DNA of 34,533 bases from Desulfobulbaceae bacterium. GTDB taxonomy: Bacteria > Desulfobacterota > Desulfobulbia > Desulfobulbales > Desulfocapsaceae. The position numbers and the translations under genes were made by a program. The notes beneath the pieces were generated by a model. The model did no database searches, was not told the origin of the DNA, and saw only the letters and a program-made list of their open reading frames with translations. Within the stretch, counting starts at the first letter, position 1. Every line of letters begins with the position of its first letter. The stretch covers positions 1 through 34,533 of the forward strand of contig JALSMA010000074.1 in assembly GCA_026988015.1 (NCBI GenBank), read 5' to 3'. Below are positions 24,618 to 33,539 of this stretch, piece by piece.

Positions 24618-24947
24618 CTATTGGGGTCCTTGGGATTCCACCGAAAACAGATTCCCTTGCACTCCAGAATCTGAAGAAGATTTTTCATCTCCTTCACTTC
24701 CTTCTATGGAAATGCCAGCTGCCGATTCCCATTCTTCAATTTTCCCGATGAGACTGTTCACCCTTGATGAAATATCACTGCGTTCATTTTTCAGCGCCGC
24801 AAGATCATCCCGCAGGGTTTCAATAGTTTCTTCCCGCCTCAGTAAACGCTCTTTAATTTCCTTATTTTCAACCTGTATATCATTAAACTTCTCAAGCAAT
24901 GTGGAAACGAATTTTTCAAGCCGTACAAGTTCATTTTCTTCTGTCAT
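24618..24947 (-). CDS. coiled-coil protein, probable ZapB-like division factor
   Basis: A 109-residue soluble protein, mostly heptad-patterned coiled coil at residues about 5-75 (LVRLEKFVSTLLEKF...IKERLLRREETIETLRDDLAALKNERSDISSRV). An acidic, Ser-rich tail follows (EGSEGDEKSSSDSG). Start ATG 24947 is chosen over the upstream frame because GGAG lies 8 nt before it. Size, coiled coil and position immediately upstream of zapA match proteins annotated ZapB in Desulfobacterota. Similarity to E. coli ZapB is structural rather than in sequence, so the name is tentative. Confidence 0.75.
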   Translation of the reverse strand: MTEENELVRLEKFVSTLLEKFNDIQVENKEIKERLLRREETIETLRDDLAALKNERSDISSRVNSLIGKIEEWESAAGISIEGSEGDEKSSSDSGVQGNLFSVESQGPQ

Positions 24948-25109
24948 AACAATCACTCCAATATAAATAAAAAATAAAACCGATACGATTTGACCGGTAT
25001 TAGCCGTCAATTATACCCTTGATTACTTTTATTGCAAGCATGCTGGACCCGGGAATGCATAGAAGACTCCACTCCAGTTTTGCCATCCTTTGCCCCATCA
25101 TAATATCAC

Positions 25110-25595
25110 CTATCCTCTTGAAAAATTCCACCCCAGGGGAGAGCCGTTTTTATAGGTCATATGACCATGAAATGGCCTGGGATCGCCATCAAAGACCAAT
25201 GGCAGGAAATACTTATCCCCCTCCCACATCGGCAATTCAGAAAGCTCTGATATCCGCTTCCAGTACAAATCACCTTCTTCATTTTCTGCAGCAACTGCAC
25301 CCCGGTAACTCCTCACCAGAAAAATAAAACCAAACCAGTCCTCACCGGCGGGACCAAATCCTGGCCAGTTAACAGTGCCTCGGAGTTCAGTTTCAAGGCA
25401 ATCAATTCCAGCCTCTTCTTTCACTTCCCGCTTCAGGCATGCCAGAGCATCTTCTTCAGCTTCCATTTTTCCACCAAGACCGTTATATTTACCGAGATGT
25501 GCATCCTCGGGTCTCCTATTTCTGTGAACAAGAAGCACCCGCCGTTCGTCCGCGGAAAGGATAAAACCAAGGGTTGCCAAGATAGGTCTATACAT
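25110..25595 (-). CDS. Nudix hydrolase, MutT/8-oxo-dGTP diphosphatase type
   Basis: Hydrolyses nucleoside diphosphate-linked compounds; this subgroup is usually annotated as 8-oxo-dGTP diphosphatase. The Nudix box is intact: GGKMEAEEDALACLKREVKEEAGI fits GX5EX7REUXEEXGU, in residues about 42-66. The C-terminal part (WEGDKYFLPLVFDGDPRPFHGHMTY) is typical of the MTH1-like subgroup. Start ATG 25595 has AAGGAG 7 nt upstream and is preferred over the TTG immediately before it. Length 161. A single gene, divergent from the transglycosylase gene. The true substrate cannot be told from sequence. Confidence 0.9.
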   Translation of the reverse strand: MYRPILATLGFILSADERRVLLVHRNRRPEDAHLGKYNGLGGKMEAEEDALACLKREVKEEAGIDCLETELRGTVNWPGFGPAGEDWFGFIFLVRSYRGAVAAENEEGDLYWKRISELSELPMWEGDKYFLPLVFDGDPRPFHGHMTYKNGSPLGWNFSRG

Positions 25596-25717
25596 CAACT
25601 ACTCCTTATGATTTAATAAGGGGAGACTGATACAAATGTTTCTCATTCCTGCTTATTGTTGTGGCGTCACTATTTTTGATTTATTCCCTTATGTTATATA
25701 AGAAACAAGTCGTCATA

Positions 25718-27661
25718 ATGCAAGGAACCTTTCCCAGCAAACTCGCCTCCAGAAGTGCCGCCATTACTGCAAGCACATGGTTTTTCCTGTTCTGTAGCAG
25801 CGTCTTGTTAATTCTGTGTTGTGGTCCGGCTCAGGCTTCGGCAGATTTTCCCCGCTATCCTGTAATTGAAAAAAACGTCCGATTCTGGGAGAACATATAC
25901 AGCCAATATTCTACCAGCCAGGGAGTTGTCCATGATTCAAACGATCTAGGGATAGTGTATGAAGTAATTCCCATATTCAACCATCGACTCCCAGGTGCTT
26001 CAAAAATTAACAGGCCGATCTTAAAGGGTATCAAAAACAAATACTCTAAAATTCTCAATCAACTTGCCAAGGGTATTCAACCCAAAACAAAAGATGAGAA
26101 AAGAGTCGCCGCCCTCTATGAAAAAAGCACCCGGAAAAGATTTAGACAAGCCGCAGATTCAGTTCGGGTTCAAATCGGCCAGAAAGACCGTTTCCTGGAA
26201 GGGGTGATCAGATCCGGTGCCTATATGGCTGCTATCCGAAAAATTTTCAAAAACCATGGCCTCCCTCAGGATCTCGCCTACCTCCCCCATGTGGAATCTT
26301 CCTTCAACATAAAGGCCTACTCAAAATTTGGGGCATCAGGAATTTGGCAGTTCACCAGATCAACCGGGAAACAGTATCTCACCATCAACTATGAGGTTGA
26401 CGAAAGACAGGATCCCATACTGGCAAGTGAGGCAGCAGCCAGTTTCCTGAAGGCCAACTACAAACTTCTGGGTAGCTGGCCACTAGCCATTACAGCATAT
26501 AATTACGGGCCATCCGGAATGTTACGGGCCAAAAACGCACACCTCAATTATGAAAAAATATTTACCCGCTACGAACGGGGATATTTTAAATTTGCATCTC
26601 GCAACTTTTACTCCGAATTTCTTGCCGCGGTCCAGGTTGCCAAAAAACTAGAAAAAAAACCGGGCCTTCGTCTGGACAAACCACAAAATACGCTGCGTAT
26701 GACCCTGCCAGCATACATTGCCGCCAGTGACCTTTGCAGACACCTCAACATCTCCAAAGACACACTCAAAAAATTCAACCCTGCCCTGAGACAACCAGTA
26801 CTCGACGGAAAAAAACATATTCCAAAAGGATATGTCCTTAAAATACCCAATTACAACAGGCAGAAAGCCCTGTTAAGCTCTATTCCAAGAATTTTTTACC
26901 ACAGCAAACAAAAACCCACCAGATTCTACCGGGTACGGGCAGGAGATACAGCCGGAAAGATCGCCCGCAATCACCGGGTCAGTCTCAAATCTCTGAGGCA
27001 GGCCAATAATCTTGATAAAAATGCTGTTATTTTCGTCGGACAAAACCTGCTCATTCCCAACAAATCCAGTGTTTACAAGAAAAGATGCAGCACGGTTACC
27101 ACCGCTAATAACGTTAAAAAGACTGGTACATCTGTCTCTACAATGCCAATTTTTGCTGATATAAAAAAACAAAAGCCAGTCTGGAAAAATATCCAGACTG
27201 CGCGCAGTGTGGTTCTGGGAGAACTGGGTGTTTATGAAATTTTCCACAAAAACAACAAGCGTCAGGGCACTGTTACCATTCTTCCCAATGAATCATTGGA
27301 ACTCCTTGCCGACTGGTTGCAGGTCCCGACACAGAAGCTGCGTGAGTTGAATAATTTTTCAGCTACCAGAAGACTCCACCCTGATGAGAAGGTTAAAATC
27401 ATTCTAAATAATGTCTCGGCAATCAGATTTGAAGAAAAACGATTTGACTTTCATCTGGAAACTGAGGAAGATTTTTTCAATGCCTACAAGATTGTCGGAA
27501 TCAGCTCATATACTGTGCAGACTGGTGATACCGTCTGGGATATCTGTAGAAAAAAATTTGATCTTCCACTGTGGCTCTTAAAAAAATATAATACAAACCT
27601 AAACCTCAGCAGCCTGCGCACTTCACAGCAATTGACGATACCCATAATCAAGGCGATTTAA
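25718..27661 (+). CDS. LysM-containing lytic transglycosylase, MltD type
   Basis: Exported murein hydrolase that cleaves peptidoglycan between MurNAc and GlcNAc. Signal sequence at residues about 15-45 (FFLFCSSVLLILCCGPAQASA). SLT catalytic domain at about 160-310, with catalytic Glu193 in LPHVESSFNIKAYS, then GASGIWQFTRSTGKQY and ITAYNYGPSGM. Two clear LysM domains (about 402-446, YRVRAGDT...; 598-640, YTVQTGDT...) and two weaker LysM-like stretches (about 335-385 and 507-565) bind glycan strands. Start ATG 25718 is a choice: the frame is open to a GTG at 25661, and neither has a clear ribosome site. Length about 647 fits large MltD-like proteins. The next gene is MoaE-like, 43 nt downstream. 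Confidence 0.9.
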   Translation: MQGTFPSKLASRSAAITASTWFFLFCSSVLLILCCGPAQASADFPRYPVIEKNVRFWENIYSQYSTSQGVVHDSNDLGIVYEVIPIFNHRLPGASKINRPILKGIKNKYSKILNQLAKGIQPKTKDEKRVAALYEKSTRKRFRQAADSVRVQIGQKDRFLEGVIRSGAYMAAIRKIFKNHGLPQDLAYLPHVESSFNIKAYSKFGASGIWQFTRSTGKQYLTINYEVDERQDPILASEAAASFLKANYKLLGSWPLAITAYNYGPSGMLRAKNAHLNYEKIFTRYERGYFKFASRNFYSEFLAAVQVAKKLEKKPGLRLDKPQNTLRMTLPAYIAASDLCRHLNISKDTLKKFNPALRQPVLDGKKHIPKGYVLKIPNYNRQKALLSSIPRIFYHSKQKPTRFYRVRAGDTAGKIARNHRVSLKSLRQANNLDKNAVIFVGQNLLIPNKSSVYKKRCSTVTTANNVKKTGTSVSTMPIFADIKKQKPVWKNIQTARSVVLGELGVYEIFHKNNKRQGTVTILPNESLELLADWLQVPTQKLRELNNFSATRRLHPDEKVKIILNNVSAIRFEEKRFDFHLETEEDFFNAYKIVGISSYTVQTGDTVWDICRKKFDLPLWLLKKYNTNLNLSSLRTSQQLTIPIIKAI

Positions 27662-27704
27662 AAAACACTTTTTAATAGAAACCACTAACCCTGGAGTCAA
27701 TATT

Positions 27705-28070
27705 TTGGATATTTTAAAACGCATAGCAGAACTGAAACAAAAACCCGGATTCAAAGATAATGTCGGGATGATTCTCATCCACAACGGAACAGTCCGAAGC
27801 TGGTCCCGAAAAGATAAAAAAACAGTCGTAGTCCTTGAAGTCACCCCAGATCTTGAAAAAATTGAGTCCATCCGCAGAGAACTCCTGAAAAGGGAAGGAA
27901 TTTTTGATATCATAACAGAGGCAAAGACTGGAAAGTTCCACCCGGGTGACGATCTACTCTTCCTCATTGTAGCAGGAGATATTCGCGAAAATATAAAGCC
28001 TGTTCTTGCCGAATTGCTCGATCGGGTCAAATCCGAGGCAATCACCAAAAAGGAGATTATGGCTAACTGA
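27705..28070 (+). CDS. MoaE-like (molybdopterin synthase large subunit family) protein
   Basis: Member of the MoaE family, whose authentic members transfer sulfur from MoaD to precursor Z. Seen here: IHNGTVRSWSR (the GxVR strand), FHPGDDLLFLIVAGDIRENIKPVLAELLDRVK (the Gd-x-x-v-x-v and R regions), and the C-terminal VKSEAITKKEI matching the catalytic-lysine and WK-K-E section (Lys109, Lys115/116). At 121 residues it is slightly shorter than E. coli MoaE. The start is a TTG with GGAG 8 nt upstream. It stands alone between a transglycosylase and an HDOD gene with no other moa gene, so it may be a divergent paralogue rather than the main synthase subunit. Family call good, function less so. Confidence 0.75.
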   Translation: MDILKRIAELKQKPGFKDNVGMILIHNGTVRSWSRKDKKTVVVLEVTPDLEKIESIRRELLKREGIFDIITEAKTGKFHPGDDLLFLIVAGDIRENIKPVLAELLDRVKSEAITKKEIMAN

Positions 28071-28117
28071 TCTTGCCTAACCCGACAAGTCGGAAAACTT
28101 TTTGAAGTTGCTAAATA

Positions 28118-28207
28118 AGTGCCTTGGTGGCAACTCTAAACTTCTGATCTTAAAAATACCTCACGGGTTCTCGTCTTTTTATTACAGTTCTTATGAAGCA
28201 AGGCACT
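28118..28207 (+). promoter_or_regulatory. leader with two mutually exclusive stems upstream of the HDOD gene
   Basis: AGTGCCTTG (28118-28126) is exactly complementary to CAAGGCACT (28199-28207), which lies 17 nt before the HDOD start codon. The first segment also lies in the loop of another stem, AGTTGC/GCAACT. Only one of the two stems can form at a time, which would expose or occlude the region just before the ribosome site. Confidence 0.4.
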
Positions 28208-28223
28208 AACCAACAGGTTCCAC

Positions 28224-29063
28224 ATGTCTAAAGCGCAGAAGTTTGTCAGAAAATTCAAAGATATCAAAACGCTTCCGCACGTGGTGACAAATCTATCCCG
28301 TCTTATTGCGGACGAGAATTCCACCATGAAAGACTTTGAGGAAGTTATCAAGATGGACCCTATCCTAGTAGTACGTCTGCTGCGACTGGTAAATTCTCCC
28401 TTCTACGGACTGTCGCAGCGTGTGGATTCCATTGGCCGCGCCGTGGCATACCTGGGCATGAAAAATCTTCATAACCTGGCTGTTACCGATGCCCTGAAAA
28501 ACATCTTTCAGGAACAGGGAAAGTCGCAGGCATTTTCCAGGAAACAACTTTGGCTTCACTGCGCTGCTGTTTCCATCTGCGCCAAAATGATTTCTGAAAG
28601 GATATTTGGGAACAACGGAGATGACGCCTATCTCTGTGGTATACTGCATGATTTTGGCATTATCGTGGAATCACAGACAGACCCGAAAAACTTTATCGCT
28701 GCCTGTGACGCATGTGGAGATGGCAGGTCAATCACCATCCATGAACAAGAATACATGGGTACGGATCATTGTGAAATCGGTTATCTTCTCACCATAGACT
28801 GGGAAATGCCCGAAAACATTCAGGAGGCCATCCGTAATCATCACCTAGAAGGCGGAATCTATGAGCCGGACAGTCTCACTGGAATCATACAAATTGCCGA
28901 ATATATCACAGGCCAACTTGGCTACACAGCCCTCGCAGATATCGTTCCGGAGCTCCCTGAACACCTTGTCAGCCACATGCAGACAAATATGGATGAATAT
29001 AAGGTACTCATCGAGGATCTGCCGGAAGATTTGAGAAATGCACAGGATTTATACGGGGGATAG
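28224..29063 (+). CDS. HDOD-domain signalling protein
   Basis: Cytoplasmic protein with an HDOD domain (residues about 15-215), a relative of HD phosphohydrolases that usually lacks nuclease or phosphodiesterase activity and acts in signal transduction. Typical motifs: LPHVVTNLSRLIADENSTMKDFEEVIKMDPILVVRLLRLVNSPFYGL, SIGRAVAYLGMKNLHNLAV and LHDFGIIV. Length 279 is the usual size for single-domain members. It ends 9 nt before the hybrid histidine kinase start, and the ribosome site of that gene overlaps its 3' end. The two are probably one operon and one pathway. A leader with possible alternative stems precedes it. Confidence 0.92.
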   Translation: MSKAQKFVRKFKDIKTLPHVVTNLSRLIADENSTMKDFEEVIKMDPILVVRLLRLVNSPFYGLSQRVDSIGRAVAYLGMKNLHNLAVTDALKNIFQEQGKSQAFSRKQLWLHCAAVSICAKMISERIFGNNGDDAYLCGILHDFGIIVESQTDPKNFIAACDACGDGRSITIHEQEYMGTDHCEIGYLLTIDWEMPENIQEAIRNHHLEGGIYEPDSLTGIIQIAEYITGQLGYTALADIVPELPEHLVSHMQTNMDEYKVLIEDLPEDLRNAQDLYGG

Positions 29064-29072
29064 GTTATTATC

Positions 29073-31223
29073 ATGGCAACAAATTTCACAATTTTTGACA
29101 CGGTAACCTCTTACCAGCAAGAGATTGAAGAACTTCTGCAGCTACTCTCAGATTCTCTGGGGGAATACTATTTTGTCTGTATAGACAAGGAGGGAAAGCA
29201 GTACAGCAACGGTACAGGGTCTGCTCCCACAGAAGCTGAAATTGCACAGCTACAGGATCTCTTCACACAAAACAACTCTAGTTGCCGTCCGGTTAGCGTA
29301 CCACAAAACCCTTGGTCAGCAGTCAACTTCACTCAAATTCAGAGCAGCCTCTACTTTCCAACTCCCCCGGCAAAGCCTTCCCCCTTCCTCACAGAATCAA
29401 TCAAGCTCTGCTGCATGCTCTTTGAAAGCCGACTGGAAACAGCTGCTGCCCTCAAAAAATTAGCTATCCTGAAAAAACAGTTTGATCGTAAATTTTCTGT
29501 CCTTGAAAAAAAATATCAGGCCACCCTTGAGGACAACGAGAAAAGTTACAGAATCATTCAAGAACAGCAGGAAAAATATTCAAAAACCCTGCAGACTGAG
29601 ATAGAAATCCAGACCAAGGAGTTACGAAAAGCAAAACTGGCCGCAGAGGATGCCTCTGTTGCCAAAAGTCAGTTTCTGGCATCCATGAGCCATGAAATAC
29701 GAACTCCCATGAATGGTGTCATCGGGTTCACTGAAATGCTCCTCTCAACAAATCTTGACGAAGAACAACGCGACAGCGCCGAGACCATCAAAAGAAGCGG
29801 GGAGGCCCTGCTCAGCCTGATCAACGATATTCTTGATTTTTCAAAGGTTGAAGCTGGTCAGATGAGCCTGGAATACATCGATTTTGATCCTGAAATTACA
29901 GCCCATGACGTGTGTGAACTGGTGCGACCGCGTGTTGCCGGAAAACCCATAGAAGTACTTTGTCGCATAGATGACAAATTACCTGCTAATATAAGTGGTG
30001 ATCCGGGACGATTCCGACAGGTGTTGGTCAACCTCCTTGGCAACTCTGCCAAGTTCACAGAGAAAGGAGAACTTGAGCTGACCATCAATGTGGAAGAGGA
30101 AGATGACAAAAACATAAAACTTCACTGTATGGTCCGCGATACCGGGATAGGGATCGATCCTGCAAAAACGGAATCTATTTTTGAGGCATTCAAACAGGAA
30201 GATGGTTCCACCACCAGAAAATATGGCGGAACCGGCCTTGGCCTTTCAATATGTCGTAAAATTGCCGGTCTTATGCAGGGCAGAGTCTGGGTGGAGAGTG
30301 TCCAGGGTCAAGGCTCCACATTCCATTTCACTGCAATGATGCGTAAATCATCCATATCCAGAGCTAAGACCCTGAAGCAACTTGATCTTGAAGGCACCCG
30401 GATGCTCATCGTTGATGACAACGCCGCCAACAATGACATCCTGGTGCACCTCCTCACAAAGGCCGGAATTAAGGCAACAGCAATTCAGGACGAAACTCTG
30501 ACCTTGGAGACCCTTAAAAAGGCTGAAAATAGCGGAAGGCCTTTTGATCTCGTAATCATTGATCTCCACATGCCGGTTATCTCAGGTTTCGAACTGGCAA
30601 AAATAATTAGAAGGTCCCAGCTGAAAAGTCATGATATTCCCTTTTTAGCCTACACCTCATCCACTGAAAAAATTGCAAAAAAATGCAAAGATGCTGGCTT
30701 CACAGCATTTCTAAACAAACCGGCCCGACGTGCCATTCTCTTAAGGACCCTGTCACGGACCCTTGGCACGGGTAGTGAGGAAACAGATCATGCAGCGGAT
30801 AAAAAACTTGTTACCCAATACTCTGTCAGAGAAGAAATAAAACAATCTGTGCGAATTCTTCTTGTGGAGGATAACCTTGTAAACCAGAAGCTGGCCACAA
30901 TGATTCTAACCAAGGCCGGCTACAACGTGGAAGTTGCGGCCAATGGGAAAATTGCTGTTGAAATGTTCAGTTCCAACCCAGATCACTTTGACACTATCCT
31001 CATGGATGTACAGATGCCCGAAATGGATGGTTACGAAGCAACGCGCCAGATCCGCAAACTCGGTTTTACTGACATCCCCATCCTTGCCATGACCGCCAAC
31101 GCCATGAAGGGAGACCGCGAACTCTGCATTGATGCTGGAATGAATGACTACATAACCAAGCCAATCAAACGAGATATTGTTTTTAATCTTCTTGAAAAGT
31201 GGTTATATTCCAGGAACTCATAA
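29073..31223 (+). CDS. hybrid sensor histidine kinase with two receiver domains
   Basis: Cytoplasmic hybrid kinase of 716 residues. Residues 1-130 are an unassigned input region with no membrane segment. A coiled coil follows (about 125-200: [29 protein letters not shown]). Then HisKA with His207 in [14 protein letters not shown], HATPase (residues about 310-430: [31 protein letters not shown]), receiver 1 with Asp497 in IIDLHMPV, and receiver 2 with Asp645 in [20 protein letters not shown]. No output or Hpt domain is present, so a separate Hpt protein is expected. It is encoded directly after the HDOD protein, with which it is probably co-transcribed. Confidence 0.94.
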   Translation: MATNFTIFDTVTSYQQEIEELLQLLSDSLGEYYFVCIDKEGKQYSNGTGSAPTEAEIAQLQDLFTQNNSSCRPVSVPQNPWSAVNFTQIQSSLYFPTPPAKPSPFLTESIKLCCMLFESRLETAAALKKLAILKKQFDRKFSVLEKKYQATLEDNEKSYRIIQEQQEKYSKTLQTEIEIQTKELRKAKLAAEDASVAKSQFLASMSHEIRTPMNGVIGFTEMLLSTNLDEEQRDSAETIKRSGEALLSLINDILDFSKVEAGQMSLEYIDFDPEITAHDVCELVRPRVAGKPIEVLCRIDDKLPANISGDPGRFRQVLVNLLGNSAKFTEKGELELTINVEEEDDKNIKLHCMVRDTGIGIDPAKTESIFEAFKQEDGSTTRKYGGTGLGLSICRKIAGLMQGRVWVESVQGQGSTFHFTAMMRKSSISRAKTLKQLDLEGTRMLIVDDNAANNDILVHLLTKAGIKATAIQDETLTLETLKKAENSGRPFDLVIIDLHMPVISGFELAKIIRRSQLKSHDIPFLAYTSSTEKIAKKCKDAGFTAFLNKPARRAILLRTLSRTLGTGSEETDHAADKKLVTQYSVREEIKQSVRILLVEDNLVNQKLATMILTKAGYNVEVAANGKIAVEMFSSNPDHFDTILMDVQMPEMDGYEATRQIRKLGFTDIPILAMTANAMKGDRELCIDAGMNDYITKPIKRDIVFNLLEKWLYSRNS

Positions 31224-31299
31224 ACATCGAATGCTTACGGGTTCTAGAAGACTCCCAGAGCAATACTGAAAACTGCACCAACTCTCAGTAGGCCCTAAT

Positions 31300-32688
31300 A
31301 TGCCCAGACAAAATACAGAGAAGCCAAGTATTTCAAAGCGCATCTTTAACTGGGCCAACGCTCCCTATCAAGCCACCTCCTTCATCCTCAGTACCCTGCA
31401 TAGTCTCCTTCGAATTATCCTTATAACAGGAAAGGAATTCCAAATAAATTCGCTGAACATTCGTGCCTCAGCTCTGACCTATACCATTCTCCTGTCACTG
31501 GTTCCCATGCTTGCCATGAGCACCGCTGTGGTCAAAGGACTTGGTGGCGGAACCGAACTCAGACAACTGGTCTACAGCTACATAGAAACCCTTGAAGAGA
31601 CCACCCCCCTCACCAACGCAACCATCCCTGGCATTCTTAAAAACGGGGAAAGTGATCCAGCCGCCACAAAGATTAAAGCTGAAGAAGATGCCCCCGTGAC
31701 AGCCCATTTTCGTTCAGCAGCAGATCAGATATTTAATTATGTTGACAATACAGACTTTGCAACCCTTGGAACCATCGGTGTTCTGGGTGTCCTCCTCAGT
31801 GCCATTCTTGTGCTCAGTAATATAGAGCTTTCAATGAACACTATCTGGCATGTTCCTGCCGGAAGATCTCTATTACGGAAAGTAACGGATTATCTGAGTT
31901 TTCTTATACTGATGCCCCTCTCCATAAACTTTGGTTTTGCAGCAAACGCCGTCCTGAAAAATGACACCCTGCTTAACAAATTCCTCGATCTGCTCCCCGG
32001 ACCTCTGGTGCAGACTGGATTGCTTTTCCTGGTCCCGCTCTTCTTCATAACCCTTACCCTCTTTCTTATTTATATTTTTTTCCCCAATACAAAAGTGCGG
32101 CCTAGGGCTGCCCTCATTGGTGCCGTTTTTGCCGGTACCCTGTGGTTTGCCACCCAGAACATTTATATAGGCCTGCAGGTTGGTGTGTCCCGTTACAATG
32201 CCATCTATGGATCATTTGCCACCCTGCCACTCTTTCTGGTATGGATGTTTCTTGGCTGGGTTTTCATTCTTGGCGGGGCACAACTCGCATTTGCCTGCCA
32301 GAGACACCAGAGTTACCAATTAAAAGCCCTGGATCACACACCCCTTGAACAGTTCAGCTGTGCCATTGATATTCTCGACACTATTTACACACAGTTTGCT
32401 AATAAGGGCAATATTAGCAAAACAGAACTACCAGCTCACTGTCCATCCTACCCTGCCGCCACTCTTTTCCATACCCTTAAAAAACTTACCAGGTCACAGA
32501 TAATCATCTGCACCGAAAAGGGGCATCTCCTACCCACTACCCCTTCAGCATCTCTGAGCTACCAGGACATAGCCTCATCAATTTTCGGGAACTCCTTCCC
32601 TGATACTGCTGGCGGCAGGAAAGCATCTGCATTACTTCTCAGGAGCAGTGATATCCTAGCAAAAGATTTTTCAATAAATAATGTTTGA
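31300..32688 (+). CDS. YihY/BrkB-family membrane protein
   Basis: Inner-membrane protein of the YihY (formerly "ribonuclease BN") family, function unknown. Several hydrophobic segments are visible, including LTYTILLSLVPMLAMSTAVV, FATLGTIGVLGVLLSAILVL, YLSFLILMPLSINFGFAANAV, TGLLFLVPLFFITLTLFLIYIFF and FATLPLFLVWMFLGWVFILGGAQLAFA. They are followed by a C-terminal cytoplasmic part (about 345-462) with a winged-helix-like stretch (NKGNISKTELPAHCPSYPAATLFHTLKKLTRSQIII). The family signature RASALTYTILLSLVP is intact. Length 462 is longer than E. coli YihY because of that C-terminal part, which is common in Desulfobacterota. ATG 31300 is chosen; no strong ribosome site is visible. Confidence 0.9.
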   Translation: MPRQNTEKPSISKRIFNWANAPYQATSFILSTLHSLLRIILITGKEFQINSLNIRASALTYTILLSLVPMLAMSTAVVKGLGGGTELRQLVYSYIETLEETTPLTNATIPGILKNGESDPAATKIKAEEDAPVTAHFRSAADQIFNYVDNTDFATLGTIGVLGVLLSAILVLSNIELSMNTIWHVPAGRSLLRKVTDYLSFLILMPLSINFGFAANAVLKNDTLLNKFLDLLPGPLVQTGLLFLVPLFFITLTLFLIYIFFPNTKVRPRAALIGAVFAGTLWFATQNIYIGLQVGVSRYNAIYGSFATLPLFLVWMFLGWVFILGGAQLAFACQRHQSYQLKALDHTPLEQFSCAIDILDTIYTQFANKGNISKTELPAHCPSYPAATLFHTLKKLTRSQIIICTEKGHLLPTTPSASLSYQDIASSIFGNSFPDTAGGRKASALLLRSSDILAKDFSINNV

Positions 32689-32715
32689 AACAGTTACCCC
32701 TCACAGGAACTTCCA

Positions 32716-32740
32716 GACTGAAGAGACTGAAGAGACTGAA
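32716..32740. repeat. short tandem repeat, 9-bp unit GACTGAAGA
   Basis: Two full units and a third lacking two bases, in the gap between yihY and the rubrerythrin gene. Too short to be a regulatory array; perhaps a slippage product. Confidence 0.6.
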
Positions 32741-32777
32741 CCATAACAATAATTTTTCCTGATTTTCATTTTTCCCC

Positions 32778-32805
32778 TTGCATTTTATCTGAAAACTAAT
32801 ACTAT
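32778..32805 (+). promoter_or_regulatory. sigma70-type promoter of the rubrerythrin gene
   Basis: TTGCAT (32778-32783), a 16-nt spacer and TACTAT (32800-32805). Transcription would start near 32812, giving a leader of about 45 nt with a GGAG ribosome site. Confidence 0.6.
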
Positions 32806-32806
32806 A

Positions 32807-32823
32807 TGGGAATAGTTATCCCA
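32807..32823. promoter_or_regulatory. palindrome TGGGA-N7-TCCCA at the rubrerythrin start site
   Basis: 5-bp perfect arms around ATAGTTA, immediately after the -10 box and covering the predicted start. It is positioned like a repressor operator. It does not match the PerR box consensus (TTATAATnATTATAA), so the regulator is unknown. Confidence 0.4.
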
Positions 32824-32856
32824 ACAAACCTTAACCAAATATTATGGAGAAATATT

Positions 32857-33402
32857 ATGAGAAAATTTACTTGTTCAGTATGCGGCTATACCCATGAAGG
32901 TGACAGTGCACCAGATAAATGTCCGCAGTGCGGTGCCACTGCGGATAAATTCAAAGCAGCTGTAGAAGGTGAAATGGCATGGGCAGATGAACATGTTATT
33001 GGAGTTGCAAGAGACGTTGATCCTGAAATCGTTGAAGGCCTGCGTGCTAATTTTAATGGCGAATGTACCGAAGTTGGCATGTACTTGGCCATGAGTCGTC
33101 AAGCTGACCGTGAAGGATATCCTGAAATTGCAGAGGCCTACAAACGTATCGCATGGGAAGAGGCAGAACATGCTTCTAAATTTGCAGAGATGCTTGGTGA
33201 AGTTGTGGTTGCCTCCACCAAAGAAAATCTTGAAGCCCGAGTTGCTGCTGAGCATGGCGCATGTCAGGGTAAAAAAGACCTTGCTGTGGAAGCCAAGAAA
33301 CAAAACCTTGATGCCATCCACGATACCGTTCATGAGATGTGTAAAGACGAAGCACGTCACGGAATGGCTTTCAAAGGCCTTCTGGACAGATACTTCGGTT
33401 AG
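32857..33402 (+). CDS. reverse rubrerythrin (rubredoxin-like N-terminus, ferritin-like diiron domain)
   Basis: Peroxide/oxygen-detoxifying protein of anaerobes that takes electrons from NADH via rubredoxin-type proteins. The order is reversed relative to classic rubrerythrin: a rubredoxin Fe(Cys)4 site comes first (Cys6, Cys9, Cys22, Cys25 in CSVCGY...CPQC). The four-helix ferritin-like domain follows, with diiron ligands in [22 protein letters not shown] and DEARHGMAF. The open frame begins at 32806, but ATG 32857 has GGAG 8 nt before it and starts exactly at the rubredoxin domain. Length 181 is that of reverse rubrerythrins. It has its own promoter and a terminator, so it is monocistronic. 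Confidence 0.95.
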   Translation: MRKFTCSVCGYTHEGDSAPDKCPQCGATADKFKAAVEGEMAWADEHVIGVARDVDPEIVEGLRANFNGECTEVGMYLAMSRQADREGYPEIAEAYKRIAWEEAEHASKFAEMLGEVVVASTKENLEARVAAEHGACQGKKDLAVEAKKQNLDAIHDTVHEMCKDEARHGMAFKGLLDRYFG

Positions 33403-33440
33403 TTAAAAAAAGAATTGCATTGATGTAACAGGTGTTATAC

Positions 33441-33461
33441 CTGATGCCGTCATGGATTCAT
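33441..33461. repeat. dispersed 21-bp palindrome, copy 4
   Basis: CTGATGCC-GTCAT-GGATTCAT, agreeing with the consensus except at two left-arm positions and the last base, 39 nt after the rubrerythrin stop and just before its terminator. Confidence 0.55.
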
Positions 33462-33469
33462 GAATATAA

Positions 33470-33499
33470 GCCTCTGTGTTAGCACAGAGGCTTTTTTTT
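33470..33499 (+). terminator. intrinsic terminator of the rubrerythrin gene
   Basis: GCCTCTGTG (33470-33478) and CACAGAGGC (33483-33491) form a perfect 9-bp stem with loop TTAG, followed by eight T. Confidence 0.95.
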
Positions 33500-33539
33500 C
33501 ATACCATCCTCACAAACAAACGTTACCAGGGATATCTCA

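Noticed and set aside
28085-28110. CCGAC-AA-GTCGG as a terminator after the MoaE-like gene
   Set aside because: Five-bp arms with a 2-nt gap cannot form a good hairpin, and the following T-run is interrupted.
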